This document shows, one piece after another, positions 15,237 through 24,653 of a stretch of 64,000 nt of DNA (its first letter is position 1; the number at the start of each line of letters is the position of its first letter). The stretch is from Candidatus Desulfofervidus auxilii (lineage in GTDB: Bacteria; Desulfobacterota; Desulfofervidia; Desulfofervidales; Desulfofervidaceae). Made by a program: the position numbers and the translations under genes. Below the pieces are notes generated by a model. That model had not been told where the DNA came from. It saw nothing but the letters and a program-made list of their open reading frames with translations, and did not search any database. The stretch lies in NCBI RefSeq assembly GCF_001577525.1, contig NZ_CP013015.1, positions 2,180,475 to 2,244,474 on the forward strand. Reading direction: 5' to 3'.

Positions 15237-15491
15237 CTACTCGCCTGTTCCTGCTTTTTCTGCAGATATGCCTCTTCCCTTCAAACCATACATGGTGCTA
15301 CTTCCAGTGGAGAAATACTCCAGCACACCTTCCTGAACTAAAGCAGTAGCTGCTTTTTTCACTTCCCTTGATTTCACATCTGGAATGGTCTTTTTCACTG
15401 CTTTTTCCATGTCTTTGAAATAAAACTTGGTTTTTTTACCTTTACCCGCATAGGCAACAATAGCTTCTTTTATTTCTTCTAATGAGGCCAT
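15237..15491 (-). CDS. dsrD: Dissimilatory sulfite reductase-associated protein DsrD
   Basis: 84 aa, close to the usual ~78-aa length, with the winged-helix sequence of DsrD (FYFKDMEKAVKK, SREVKKAATALVQEGVLEYFSTGSSTMYGLKGRG). It is the third gene of dsrABD. DsrD is found in reductive-type (sulfate/sulfite-reducing) organisms and has been reported to stimulate DsrAB activity. Its presence supports the reductive direction. A strong hairpin separates it from dsrB, and an AAGGAG-type site precedes its ATG. Confidence 0.92.
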   Translation of the reverse strand: MASLEEIKEAIVAYAGKGKKTKFYFKDMEKAVKKTIPDVKSREVKKAATALVQEGVLEYFSTGSSTMYGLKGRGISAEKAGTGE

Positions 15492-15592
15492 ATTTAACTC
15501 CTTTTAAACCAAAATTTTACATTCTTCTTATCACAATTTTTTAAAAAAAACAACCCCTTCGCCCCGATTATTTTTATCCACCAAAAATATAG

Positions 15593-15627
15593 GCTCCGCT
15601 TGTTGAGCCAATGCATACAAGCGGAGC
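15593..15627 (-). terminator. Hairpin between dsrB and dsrD
   Basis: A perfect 10-bp stem, GCTCCGCTTG (15593-15602) with CAAGCGGAGC (15618-15627), around a 15-base loop. On the minus strand only a short interrupted T run follows, so it is more likely a partial terminator or mRNA-processing/stability hairpin. That would lower or separate dsrD expression. Confidence 0.6.
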
Positions 15628-15654
15628 ACTATACCATGTTTAAGTTACCCTTGC

Positions 15655-16845
15655 TTAAATACCTCCTGCGGCCTTAGATACTGCCCAGGCATGTTCTGTA
15701 AACTTAAATTGGGTAGTAGTCCTATAAGTATCATAGGCCAAACGATAATCATCCAAAATATGCCAAGTAAAAGGCAAACCTGTCTTCTCAAAGAATCTCT
15801 CCCAGCCAATCCTTTCGGCCCAATCACCTAAACGCTCATATTTTCTGGCATCTTTGGCATAGGCTTCCACAATCTGAACCACTGTCTTGCATACACTGGG
15901 CCAGCGTGGAGGCTCATTAGGTAAAATAGGCACCACCACTTTAGAGAATTTGGGATGGCTAATGCGGTTGGAAATTTTTCCACCAGCCAAAATAGACACA
16001 CCGTCTCCCTCTTTATCGGCTAAAGGAGTGGCCATACACATGGTATAACAATTACCACAGAACATGCACCTCTGCTCATTCACCCGCACACTATTCACTT
16101 TTGTACCATCTTCCAATTCTACTTTCACCGGACGAATAGCCCCTAAAGGACAAGCGGCCACTACCAAAGGAATTTCACAAACCTTATCTAAAACCTCGTC
16201 ATCAATCATAGGGGGCTTGCGATGATAACCTAACAGAGCAATATCAGAACAATGTACTGCCCCACACATATTCAGACAACAAGCCATAGATACCCTGAGC
16301 TTGGCAGGTAAGTTCATATTTTTAAAATAGTCAAATAAAACATCATGCACAGCCTTTACCATACCAGAGGCATCAGTAGCTGGGGTATGGCAGTGAAACC
16401 AACCCTGAGTATGCACAATACCTGTAATAGATGCACCTGTTCCCCCTACAGGAAACTTATAACTACCGCCAACGTGTTTCCTGCTTTCTAAATCTTCCTT
16501 TAGGGCCTTCATTTTTTCTTCACTATCCACCATAAATTCAACTGCATTTCTAGTAGTCCATCTCACATAACCATCGCAATATTTATCTGCGATATCACAA
16601 ATCTCCCGAATATTTTCTGCAGTCACCAATCTTGGCTGACCTACCCTCACAGTGTAAACCTTCTCTCCGGTTTCAGAAACATGCATTAACACCCCTGGCT
16701 CTAAAATCTCATGATAAAGCCACTTTCCATAATTCCTCCTGATAATAGGAGGAAACATCTGCCAATAATGTGGGGGACCAATATCGGTAATCCTATCTTT
16801 CATTGGATTTTCTGGGTCATAATATCCAAATTTCCCTTTAGACAT
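15655..16845 (-). CDS. dsrB: Dissimilatory sulfite reductase beta subunit
   Basis: With DsrA it reduces sulfite, via a DsrC-bound intermediate, in the cytoplasm. The 396-aa protein has the sulfite reductase ferredoxin-like half ([24 protein letters not shown]). Siroheme/cluster-region cysteines are C152 and C189-199 in [14 protein letters not shown] ferredoxin insert (C232, then [11 protein letters not shown] at 260-270) follows. It begins 17 bases downstream of dsrA. Length and motifs are those of reductive-type DsrB. Confidence 0.95.
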   Translation of the reverse strand: MSKGKFGYYDPENPMKDRITDIGPPHYWQMFPPIIRRNYGKWLYHEILEPGVLMHVSETGEKVYTVRVGQPRLVTAENIREICDIADKYCDGYVRWTTRNAVEFMVDSEEKMKALKEDLESRKHVGGSYKFPVGGTGASITGIVHTQGWFHCHTPATDASGMVKAVHDVLFDYFKNMNLPAKLRVSMACCLNMCGAVHCSDIALLGYHRKPPMIDDEVLDKVCEIPLVVAACPLGAIRPVKVELEDGTKVNSVRVNEQRCMFCGNCYTMCMATPLADKEGDGVSILAGGKISNRISHPKFSKVVVPILPNEPPRWPSVCKTVVQIVEAYAKDARKYERLGDWAERIGWERFFEKTGLPFTWHILDDYRLAYDTYRTTTQFKFTEHAWAVSKAAGGI

Positions 16846-16862
16846 AACACACCTCCTATTTT

Positions 16863-18299
16863 TTATCTTGGATGTTTCTTCCTGAATTCCTTAATGTCTC
16901 TCTTCCAACCACCAGGCACTTCTTCTTCTTTAAAGAACACATAGGGGTTAGAACGAGGCTCTTTTACCATCTGAGGCATGGCTGGAATTTCAAGGACTTC
17001 TAAGAACTGCCTCAGACCAAACCGCTGAATTAACTCACCCAATCTCTCACGGTTCTTTCCTTCTTCCATCCACCAATCCCAAACCTTATCTACAATCTCT
17101 TTCAGGTTATCATATGGTTTTTCTGTATACATAAAAGGTATGGTCAAGGTAGACATCTGTGCCCCTTCTAAAATAGGTGCCTTGGCTCCAAAGAGGAGAC
17201 TTACCCCGGTATCTACTCCTACCCTTAATGCCCTAGGCATTACATTTATGCAATGCATACAACGCACACATTCAGCATCATTAATCTTCAGTTCATTTCC
17301 ATCCCAAGACATACACTTACTAGGACAAAGGTCAATCACTTCCTTTTGTATATCAAAAGGACCCCAATCTCTTCCTGAAAATGCTCCAGCATTGGGTGTA
17401 ATTTCTCCTGCTACATAGGCCTTCACTGCTTCCTGGTCAATGCGAATATTATCCTTCCATGTCCCAATATAAGACATATCTGCACGGGCAATAGAGGCTA
17501 CACAGCAATTCGGACATCCATCAAATTTAAACTTAAATTTATAAGGGAAGGCTGGTCTATGTAATTCATCTTGATAATGCATAGTCATCTCGTAACACAT
17601 ATCCTGGGTATCAATCATGGCATACTCACACCTTGCCTTCCCAATACAGCAAGAGGGAGTTCTTAAATTTGAACCCGAACCACCCAAATCCACACCCAGG
17701 TCATGGGTTAAATCAAAAAATATGGGTTCTAACTGTTCCGTAACTGCTCCTAAAAAGACAGTATCACCGGTAGAGCCATGCATATTCATTATTCCACTAC
17801 CCCGATATTCACAAATATCAGCGAGTCCCCTCAAGTAATCGGTGGTATAAAACTTGCTGGAAGGTTGATTAATTCTTAAGGTATGAAATGCCCAAATAGC
17901 AGGGAATTTCTCTTGGGCATCAGAATATCTTCCAATTACACCACCACCATAGCCAAATACTCCAATGATACCACCGTGTTTCCAGTGGGTTTCCATATCT
18001 ATGTAAGATAACTCAAGTTGTCCTAACAAATCTTCACAACATTCCATAGGCCCCTGCAAATTTTCCTGCCCCAGTTTCCTTCTATGTAACGCTTCTCTTT
18101 TGATGTCACTTATTACACTAGGCCATGGCCCTTTTTCTAATTCATCAGCCATGGGAGTGTCATGTTTAATCTTAAAAGTCTTCAATTCTTCTTCGGTGTA
18201 ATTTTTTAACTGTTCGTCAGTAAAGATTCTCACATCTTCATATGTCCTATGGCCTTCTACTTCTTTATCCCACAAGTGTTCTTGTCCTTCGGCTGACAT
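16863..18299 (-). CDS. dsrA: Dissimilatory sulfite reductase alpha subunit
   Basis: The catalytic alpha subunit. I start at the ATG at 18299, six bases after GGAGG; an upstream TTG at 18305 is less likely. The 478-aa protein has the coupled siroheme-[4Fe-4S] motif C218-x5-C224 ([11 protein letters not shown]) and C262-x3-C266 (GCPNCC). A ferredoxin domain follows with CVRCMHC near 344-350. It is somewhat longer than the ~437 aa of Desulfovibrio DsrA, mainly at the ends. It heads dsrABD and lies immediately downstream of qmoC. Confidence 0.96.
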   Translation of the reverse strand: MSAEGQEHLWDKEVEGHRTYEDVRIFTDEQLKNYTEEELKTFKIKHDTPMADELEKGPWPSVISDIKREALHRRKLGQENLQGPMECCEDLLGQLELSYIDMETHWKHGGIIGVFGYGGGVIGRYSDAQEKFPAIWAFHTLRINQPSSKFYTTDYLRGLADICEYRGSGIMNMHGSTGDTVFLGAVTEQLEPIFFDLTHDLGVDLGGSGSNLRTPSCCIGKARCEYAMIDTQDMCYEMTMHYQDELHRPAFPYKFKFKFDGCPNCCVASIARADMSYIGTWKDNIRIDQEAVKAYVAGEITPNAGAFSGRDWGPFDIQKEVIDLCPSKCMSWDGNELKINDAECVRCMHCINVMPRALRVGVDTGVSLLFGAKAPILEGAQMSTLTIPFMYTEKPYDNLKEIVDKVWDWWMEEGKNRERLGELIQRFGLRQFLEVLEIPAMPQMVKEPRSNPYVFFKEEEVPGGWKRDIKEFRKKHPR

Positions 18300-18398
18300 A
18301 TTCAACCTCCTTCTTTAATTATTTATTTTTCGCAACCAAAATAGCATCTATATAACACCCTTTTTCTTCCACCCCCTTTCTTCTAAAAAATTTTCTCT

Positions 18399-18427
18399 AC
18401 TATACTCACCTCTTTTCTCTTTGTCAA
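18399..18427 (-). promoter_or_regulatory. Sigma-70-type promoter of dsrABD
   Basis: On the minus strand TTGACA (18427-18422) is followed by exactly 17 bases and TATAGT (18404-18399). The -35 box begins only 8 bases past the qmoC stop codon. The start would be near 18392, giving a leader of about 90 bases. Confidence 0.8.
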
Positions 18428-18434
18428 GAAAAAT

Positions 18435-19559
18435 TTATTCCTTTCTAGAATAACGCTCATAAACCATAGCTAGAGTCCTATAAGCTAAATGGGCAAATTT
18501 GGAATAAGGCAAGTAAATAAATAAAACAAATACACAGGCCAAATGAAGCACATAAATGCCATAAGCAAGTGAAGCTATATTAACCAGCCTAAATATCTCA
18601 GCCCCAAGACCTGTCAATCCCACTGCCAGAATCATTCCTATGAGACTCCAATCCCAATAAGTGGAAACAGTATCTTTATCACTTAAACGGTTAGCAAGGA
18701 GCATTACCGCGCCTACAATTAAAGCAATTCCACTCACATTTGCCAAAATCTTAACAGGATTAGTCATAGCAAATGGCACTTCTGCATGCAAGAAGTCTTC
18801 AGCTATAAATACTATAGCAGTCACAATAAGTAGACCAATAAAACTCCACAGGAGCAAAAGATGAGGAGTAGCCCTATTTTCATTAGGCCCACACTTTCTG
18901 AAACGAGTATGGACTAGAATTTCTTTAAGGGTAGAAAAAATTATTCCCCACCAACCCCCTTTGAGAAGCATTTGATATTTACTAGGAGGCTCCATACCTG
19001 CAGTCATATCCTTCCAAAAACGAGAAAGACTTTTAAAAAGACTAAAGGCTAAAAAAATGCTTAAGGGGACAAAAACCAAGTCTATACCTGTAATTACAGG
19101 AATAAGATTATGGGGCTTAATCTCTTCTGCTTTAGGAGGCAAATTTCCGTTAAGAAAAGCAATCAATAAGAATAGCACTATAGGAAAGCCCAATAACAAA
19201 ATTAAGTATTTTGGTTCTCTTACCAGGTTAAAAAGCCATTTGGGATTGGCATAATCGGCAATGGCATATGCCCTGATAGCTCCCAAGACATCCCCTGGTC
19301 GCGCTCCCCTGGGACAATAAGTAGAACAATCATTACAGTTATGGCATAACCAGATAGTAGGATCCTTGACTAATGCATCCCTTTGTCCCCATTGAGTTAA
19401 AATCATGTGTTTGCGGGGAAAAGGCCTATCATCTGGAGAAAGGGGACAGACCACTGAACAAGTAGCACATTGAAAACACTTTTTTAAAGAAGACCCACCT
19501 AATTCAATCACCCCATTAATAAACTTTAAATCTGGTTCCACCATACGGCCATTTGCCAT
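18435..19559 (-). CDS. qmoC: Quinone-interacting membrane-bound oxidoreductase subunit C
   Basis: QmoC links the menaquinone pool to the QmoAB flavoproteins and on to APS reductase. The ATG at 19559 (MANGRMV) follows AAGGAGG and gives 374 aa; upstream in-frame codons lie within the qmoB end. An N-terminal HdrC-like part has two [4Fe-4S] motifs (CFQCATCSVVCP and CHNCNDCSTYCP). A NarI-like cytochrome b part with several TM helices starts at about residue 120. His residues in the helices are likely heme ligands. It is the last gene of qmoABC. Confidence 0.93.
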   Translation of the reverse strand: MANGRMVEPDLKFINGVIELGGSSLKKCFQCATCSVVCPLSPDDRPFPRKHMILTQWGQRDALVKDPTIWLCHNCNDCSTYCPRGARPGDVLGAIRAYAIADYANPKWLFNLVREPKYLILLLGFPIVLFLLIAFLNGNLPPKAEEIKPHNLIPVITGIDLVFVPLSIFLAFSLFKSLSRFWKDMTAGMEPPSKYQMLLKGGWWGIIFSTLKEILVHTRFRKCGPNENRATPHLLLLWSFIGLLIVTAIVFIAEDFLHAEVPFAMTNPVKILANVSGIALIVGAVMLLANRLSDKDTVSTYWDWSLIGMILAVGLTGLGAEIFRLVNIASLAYGIYVLHLACVFVLFIYLPYSKFAHLAYRTLAMVYERYSRKE

Positions 19560-19573
19560 CTTTAACCTCCTTT

Positions 19574-21820
19574 TTACCATCCTTTAAAAGGATTAGGTCC
19601 TATTTCTTTTATTCTATTTATGAATTTATCAATAATTCCTGGCAATTTGTCGTAATCAGTAATGGCTACTTGAACTAACTCTGCTCTTTCTGCCTCTAAT
19701 CCTAATTTGCTCAATGTCTCATGTAATTTGCTCATTCGGTAATCAGCCAACTCACTTCCTCTCACAAAGTGACATTGATAATCATCTCCAAATTTACACC
19801 CTAAAAGGAGCACTCCATCTATCCCTCTAGAGAGGGCATCAGTAATGAATACTAAATTCATGGAACCTAGACAGCGCATGGGAATAACCCTCAAAAGAGG
19901 TGAATAATTAATATGATTAATACCAGCCATATCCAAGGCAGGATAAGCATCATTTTCACAGGCTAAGCAAAGGATTCTCAGTTTCTCTTCATCATCTTCA
20001 GGCACAGAAATGGCCTTAATCATAGAAGAAATAATGTCTATATTGTAATTCTGAAAGCCTACAATTCTCTCAGGACAGGCACCCATACACACTCCACACC
20101 GTCTGCAACGAAATATGTTGGGTTTAGGTGTTCCTTTTTCATCTTCATCTAATGCCCCAAATGGACATTCTTGAGTACATCTCTTACACTGGGTGCACCT
20201 CTGGAGAAAGAATTGAGGAAAACTTAAATCTCCTGCTCTAGGATGAACAGCTGCCCCTCTGGATTCTAATTCCATACATTGAATGGCCTTTAGAGTTGCC
20301 CCCCTAGCATCTCTGATACAGCCATCAATATCTAAGGGTTGACGCACACAACCTGCAGCATAAATCCCTGTTCGGCGGGACTCATAAGGGAAACAAATGA
20401 AATTAGAGTCCGGTAAGCTATATTTCAAAACCGGTATCTCTGGTGCTTGACGATATTGTAAATTTAAAATACCTACCCAAGGCTGAGGGGTTTCAGCAAT
20501 AGTCTTCTCAATCACATCTGGCTCTTCTTGTCCTGTTAAACCATAACGTTCAAAGACTTCTTCTCTAGTAGTGGGTAATCCTTCATAACTGGATACCATG
20601 CCAGTGGCTAAAACCACTAAATCTGCTTTAACGGTGATTTTTTCTCCTAATAGGGTTTGTTCTACTTCAATGTTTAAGCTCTTGTCTGAATTTTCGCTAA
20701 TACTAACTACCTCTCCTTTAGTTAGAAAAATACCTATATCATTTTGGGCATTTTTATAAAATTCTTCAAACTGTCCTGGTGTGCGCATATCTCTATAAAA
20801 AATGTAAGCCTTTGCCTCGGGGTTTAACTCCCGCACGTATTTAGCCTGTTTAAGAGCAACTAAACAACAGTAAGAAGAGCAATAAGGTAAATGCTCCGGG
20901 TTCCTTTGGCCTGCACACTGGATAAAGGCTACACTTTGTACTGGATTTCCCGTTGCCGGAGAGGTAATTTGACCCTTTTTGGCCAACTCTTCCATCTCAA
21001 TCTGAGTAATTACATTAGGGAATTTACCATAACCTAAATCCTCCAGCTTACTAGCATCATAAGGTTTCCAACCTGTGGCCAAAATAATTGAGCCCACAGT
21101 AATTTCTTCTGTGTTCTCTCCCTGTTTTAAAGTAATTTTAAAATGTCCAGGTTGTCCTTCTGTTTTATCAATTAGAGTAGAAGTATATACCTTAATTCTA
21201 GGATTTTGTTGAACAGCTCTAATTTTTTCATTTATATCAGAATCTTCTAAGTCTTTATAAGGAGCATGCCTGGGATACACCTTCCACCACTTACTTACCC
21301 AACCTCCTAACTGGGCTTCTTTTTCCAACAAAACCACATCATAGTTAGCGTTAGCTGCTTCTAAGGCCGCAGTTAAACCTGTAATTCCACCCCCAACTAC
21401 CAAAATAGTTTTGTTATATTCTTCTTCTTCTTTATAACCTTCTGGAATTTCCACTTTTTGGGCCTTAGCTATAGACATTTTTAAGTTATCTTCAGCTAAC
21501 TCTTGGGTAAATTCTGTCTTGGGAGACTGGCACCAGGCCACAAGTTCTCTGATATTAGCCCTTTCTACGATGACCTCTGGACCAAAATTAAACACATCCC
21601 AATTAACCCGGTGTGAACAACCAGCAATCACGATGGTATTAATCCCCTCTTTTTCTATATCTTCTTTAATAATCTTTGTCCCTTCGGCCAGACATAAACT
21701 TGAGTGAGTTTTACAAGGGACTTTAAACTCTTCTGTGACCATTTGGGAAAGTTTTTCAATATCTATTGCATCTCCAATGCCACAACCTGTACAAATATAA
21801 ACACCAAGCTTTTTTTCCAT
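19574..21820 (-). CDS. qmoB: Quinone-interacting membrane-bound oxidoreductase subunit B
   Basis: HdrA-like flavoprotein of 748 aa. An N-terminal part has Cys-containing CTGCGIG near residue 10. An FAD-binding GGGITGLTAALEAA lies near 142, and NADH/FAD-type elements such as LATGWKPYDAS follow. Two [4Fe-4S] motifs (CTQCKRCTQECPFG, CRRCGVCMGACPE) lie near 560-605. A C-terminal MvhD-like region has Cys pairs (CLACEND, CLGSMN, GCKFGDDYQCHF), matching the HdrA-MvhD composition of QmoB. It starts 5 bases after qmoA ends. Confidence 0.94.
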   Translation of the reverse strand: MEKKLGVYICTGCGIGDAIDIEKLSQMVTEEFKVPCKTHSSLCLAEGTKIIKEDIEKEGINTIVIAGCSHRVNWDVFNFGPEVIVERANIRELVAWCQSPKTEFTQELAEDNLKMSIAKAQKVEIPEGYKEEEEYNKTILVVGGGITGLTAALEAANANYDVVLLEKEAQLGGWVSKWWKVYPRHAPYKDLEDSDINEKIRAVQQNPRIKVYTSTLIDKTEGQPGHFKITLKQGENTEEITVGSIILATGWKPYDASKLEDLGYGKFPNVITQIEMEELAKKGQITSPATGNPVQSVAFIQCAGQRNPEHLPYCSSYCCLVALKQAKYVRELNPEAKAYIFYRDMRTPGQFEEFYKNAQNDIGIFLTKGEVVSISENSDKSLNIEVEQTLLGEKITVKADLVVLATGMVSSYEGLPTTREEVFERYGLTGQEEPDVIEKTIAETPQPWVGILNLQYRQAPEIPVLKYSLPDSNFICFPYESRRTGIYAAGCVRQPLDIDGCIRDARGATLKAIQCMELESRGAAVHPRAGDLSFPQFFLQRCTQCKRCTQECPFGALDEDEKGTPKPNIFRCRRCGVCMGACPERIVGFQNYNIDIISSMIKAISVPEDDEEKLRILCLACENDAYPALDMAGINHINYSPLLRVIPMRCLGSMNLVFITDALSRGIDGVLLLGCKFGDDYQCHFVRGSELADYRMSKLHETLSKLGLEAERAELVQVAITDYDKLPGIIDKFINRIKEIGPNPFKGW

Positions 21821-21825
21821 GGAAA

Positions 21826-23079
21826 TTACCTCCTCACAATAGTTTGAATGGCCTTAATCGCTGCCCCAGTAGCATCTTGAACACAGGAAGCTACATCCAT
21901 TGGTCTCTTTGAACATCCCGCCGCATAAATGCCACCATCTTCTAAATCGGATAAGAAATTAAATTCATCATAAACTACCCCTTCAGCAGGAACTTTTTCC
22001 TCTGTGGTTACTGGCATCATTCCTGTAGCCAAAACTACCATTTCTACTTCCTGTTTTATTTTTTTTGCTGCTAAGGCCTCCTCGGCTTCCACAATGAGTG
22101 TTTTATCCTTTGTTTCTGTAATGTTAGCCACTTTTCCTTTAATAAAAGATACATTTTCAAGCTCTTTAATGCGATTATAGAAATCCTCAAATCTACCAAA
22201 GGCACGTAAATCTATGTAAAAGATATAAATCTTGGCATCAGGATATTGCTCTTTTATATAATTTGCTTGTTTCATGGAAGCAAGACAACATATAGCAGAA
22301 CAATAGGGTAGGTGATTTTCATCTCTTGACCCGGCACATTGCACAAAGGCTATGCTTTTTGGAGGCTTATGATCAGAAGGTCGTAATATCTTCCCCTTGG
22401 TAGGACCATTTACTGCGGCCAACCGTTCCATCATTACATTGGTAATCACATTTGGGTATTTACCAAATCCTAATTTATCCATCTTTGTGGCATCATAAGG
22501 CTTCCAACCCGTGGCCCAAATAATGGCTCCTACTTTTAGGTCAACAGTTTTAACTTCTTCGTTTAGGTCAATAGCATTGTATGGGCAAACTTCTACACAT
22601 TTGCCACACTTATTACAGGCAGTCTCATCTATAGCGTATTTGGCAGGAAAGGCCATTTCATGAGGCAGATAAATAGCCTTCGTTTTAGAAAGACCATAGT
22701 TAAACTCATCTGTTCTTTCTTCAGGACAAGCTTCAACACACTTTCCACATATGGTGCAATTGTTGTTGACATAGCGAGGTTTTATTTTGATAGTTACATC
22801 AAAGTTACCTGCCTGACCTAAAATTTTTTCCACTTCCGCTGAGGTAAAAAATTTAATGTGGGGGTTGTCTTTAATTCTTCTAAAGTTGATCTCTAAACCA
22901 CAATATGGAGGGCATAACTTAGGGAAGTATTGGTGTAACTGAGCCACACGTCCCCCTAAGTATGGTCTTCTCTCAACGATTACTACATCATATCCTACTT
23001 CTCCAATCTCTACTGCTGCAGTCAAACCACTCATTCCCCCACCCACTACTAATACACTTTGAGTTGTCTTCCCATTCAT
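21826..23079 (-). CDS. qmoA: Quinone-interacting membrane-bound oxidoreductase subunit A
   Basis: HdrA-type flavoprotein. I choose the ATG at 23079 (MNGKTTQS), directly after GGAGGAG, over an in-frame ATG 12 bases upstream. The 417-aa product has the FAD motif VVGGGMSGLTAAVEIG near 13, VERRPYLGGRVAQLHQYFPKLCPPYCG, two ferredoxin clusters (CTICGKCVEACPEER, CNKCGKCVEVCPYNA) and a second Rossmann element (WATGWKPYDATKMD). It heads qmoABC. Confidence 0.94.
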   Translation of the reverse strand: MNGKTTQSVLVVGGGMSGLTAAVEIGEVGYDVVIVERRPYLGGRVAQLHQYFPKLCPPYCGLEINFRRIKDNPHIKFFTSAEVEKILGQAGNFDVTIKIKPRYVNNNCTICGKCVEACPEERTDEFNYGLSKTKAIYLPHEMAFPAKYAIDETACNKCGKCVEVCPYNAIDLNEEVKTVDLKVGAIIWATGWKPYDATKMDKLGFGKYPNVITNVMMERLAAVNGPTKGKILRPSDHKPPKSIAFVQCAGSRDENHLPYCSAICCLASMKQANYIKEQYPDAKIYIFYIDLRAFGRFEDFYNRIKELENVSFIKGKVANITETKDKTLIVEAEEALAAKKIKQEVEMVVLATGMMPVTTEEKVPAEGVVYDEFNFLSDLEDGGIYAAGCSKRPMDVASCVQDATGAAIKAIQTIVRR

Positions 23080-23121
23080 AATCTCCTCCACTTTCTTTGA
23101 AACCTAATAAAACCTGTCTGG

Positions 23122-23150
23122 TGATTATCATATAACTAGATATCTGTCAA
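23122..23150 (-). promoter_or_regulatory. Probable sigma-70 promoter of qmoABC
   Basis: TTGACA (23150-23145, minus strand) is followed by a TGATAATCA -10 region; TAATCA gives a 17-base spacer and GATAAT a 15-base one. It lies about 45 bases before the qmoA ATG and parallels the dsr promoter. Confidence 0.6.
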
Positions 23151-23229
23151 GAGAAAATTTGCTTCTCCTAATCTCCTCACAAAAATTTTATACCTTGGCC
23201 AAAATAATTATTTAGGTTAGAATTGACAC

Positions 23230-24555
23230 ATGCGGGCAATTGAGAAAATAAGAAACTTATATCAGGTAGCCAGAGATTATTTTTATTTCGGGGATGAAGT
23301 GTTTGTTTGTCAAGAACGTTATGAACCTGTGGTACTATTGGGTATCATTACCCTTATTTTAGATGGGAAGGAGCTCATCTACGGAAGTTATGGAAGTGGT
23401 AAAACAACTTCCAGTGAACGTCTCTCCAGTTTCATAAAAGGACTTCCTTTAGAATTTTTGCAAGCTACCACTATTTTTGGCCATCCCGAGCAGACAGAAG
23501 AAAAAATAAAGGCCACTCTTGACTTAGCCGCTCTTCAGAAAGAAGGACAGGAAATAGTAAGATGGCGAGTAGTTCCCTATGCCCCTGTAGTTATTATTGA
23601 TGAAATAAATAGGCTTCCAGTGGGAAAGCAGAGTATGCTCCTCAATGAAGTGGACAGAAATATCTGGAATTGGCGAGGAGAAACCATAATTTTTAAAGAA
23701 CAAAAGGCATTCTTTGCCACCATCAATTACCAAGATTTAGGTACTACTCAAATCATCCCCCCTCTTCTGGATCGTTTTGATGTAGCCGTAGAGACCACAA
23801 GACTTCATCCCATTAGGAAAAGGTTAGTGCGAAGAGGAATAGATGACAGCATTTTAAGCCACAAAACTCTAGCGGCAAGAATGCTTAATTTTATCTTGAG
23901 CCACAACAGAACTGAACAGGCCGAAGTGGTGGAAGCATATATTAACCAAATCTCTACAGAATTTAAGGAGCAAATAGAAAAAAGGTTCTCTGAACAGGGT
24001 ATTTCCATAAAAATTCCTCGTAAGGAAGAAATGCAAGAAATAAAAGAAGAAATTGAAAATATTTCTGTCTCTGAAGATGTAGAGCTATTTTTAGATTATT
24101 TGGGACAAGAAGTTTACTGCCAAAAAAGCTTACAAAAAGATTTCTCTCGGTGTGGAGATTGTCATTATAAAAATTTCGCTTGTGCAGACCTTTACAGTAT
24201 TTCTCATCGTGCTGAACAAAGTCTATTCCATTATGCTAAGGCACTTGCTTGGATAAATGGAGAAAGCAAAGTAAGCTTGGAACACTTACAGGCCATTTTC
24301 CCTTACGTATTATGGCATAGAACTAGTTTAAGTGACGAGAGAATGGCTAAAACAAGGGATATGGAAAAAGAAACTGGAGACCGCTTTTATGCAGTCTATG
24401 AAATTTTACAGGATGTAAAAAAACGATGGGAAGAGCATAGAAATTATCAAATAGATGCATATATGGCTTTAAAAAAGGAAGATACAAAGACCATTCTATC
24501 TTTAGCGGAGCGCATTGACCATCCATTTTTTAAGGCATTAGCTAGGGAGATTTAG
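23230..24555 (+). CDS. MoxR-like AAA+ ATPase with a C-terminal Cys cluster
   Basis: 441 aa. Walker A is GSYGSGKTT (K58), Walker B VVIIDE (D124, E125), then a sensor-type ATIN and an arginine-finger region PPLLDRFD, as in MoxR/RavA chaperone-like ATPases. Unusually, Cys297, 308, 311 and 318 (C-x10-C-x2-C-x6-C) precede a helical lid, resembling an Fe-S or zinc site. MoxR proteins normally work with a VWA-domain partner; none is adjacent. No strong ribosome-binding site precedes the ATG. It is divergent from qmoA. Confidence 0.75.
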   Translation: MRAIEKIRNLYQVARDYFYFGDEVFVCQERYEPVVLLGIITLILDGKELIYGSYGSGKTTSSERLSSFIKGLPLEFLQATTIFGHPEQTEEKIKATLDLAALQKEGQEIVRWRVVPYAPVVIIDEINRLPVGKQSMLLNEVDRNIWNWRGETIIFKEQKAFFATINYQDLGTTQIIPPLLDRFDVAVETTRLHPIRKRLVRRGIDDSILSHKTLAARMLNFILSHNRTEQAEVVEAYINQISTEFKEQIEKRFSEQGISIKIPRKEEMQEIKEEIENISVSEDVELFLDYLGQEVYCQKSLQKDFSRCGDCHYKNFACADLYSISHRAEQSLFHYAKALAWINGESKVSLEHLQAIFPYVLWHRTSLSDERMAKTRDMEKETGDRFYAVYEILQDVKKRWEEHRNYQIDAYMALKKEDTKTILSLAERIDHPFFKALAREI

Positions 24556-24653
24556 AACCACTTTCTTTGCGGCCGGTTTTTCATTGGTATTTTCAACTTC
24601 AAGCAGACTACAATTGGATAGCCTGAATAAGGGTGAGAAATAAATAACCGAGC

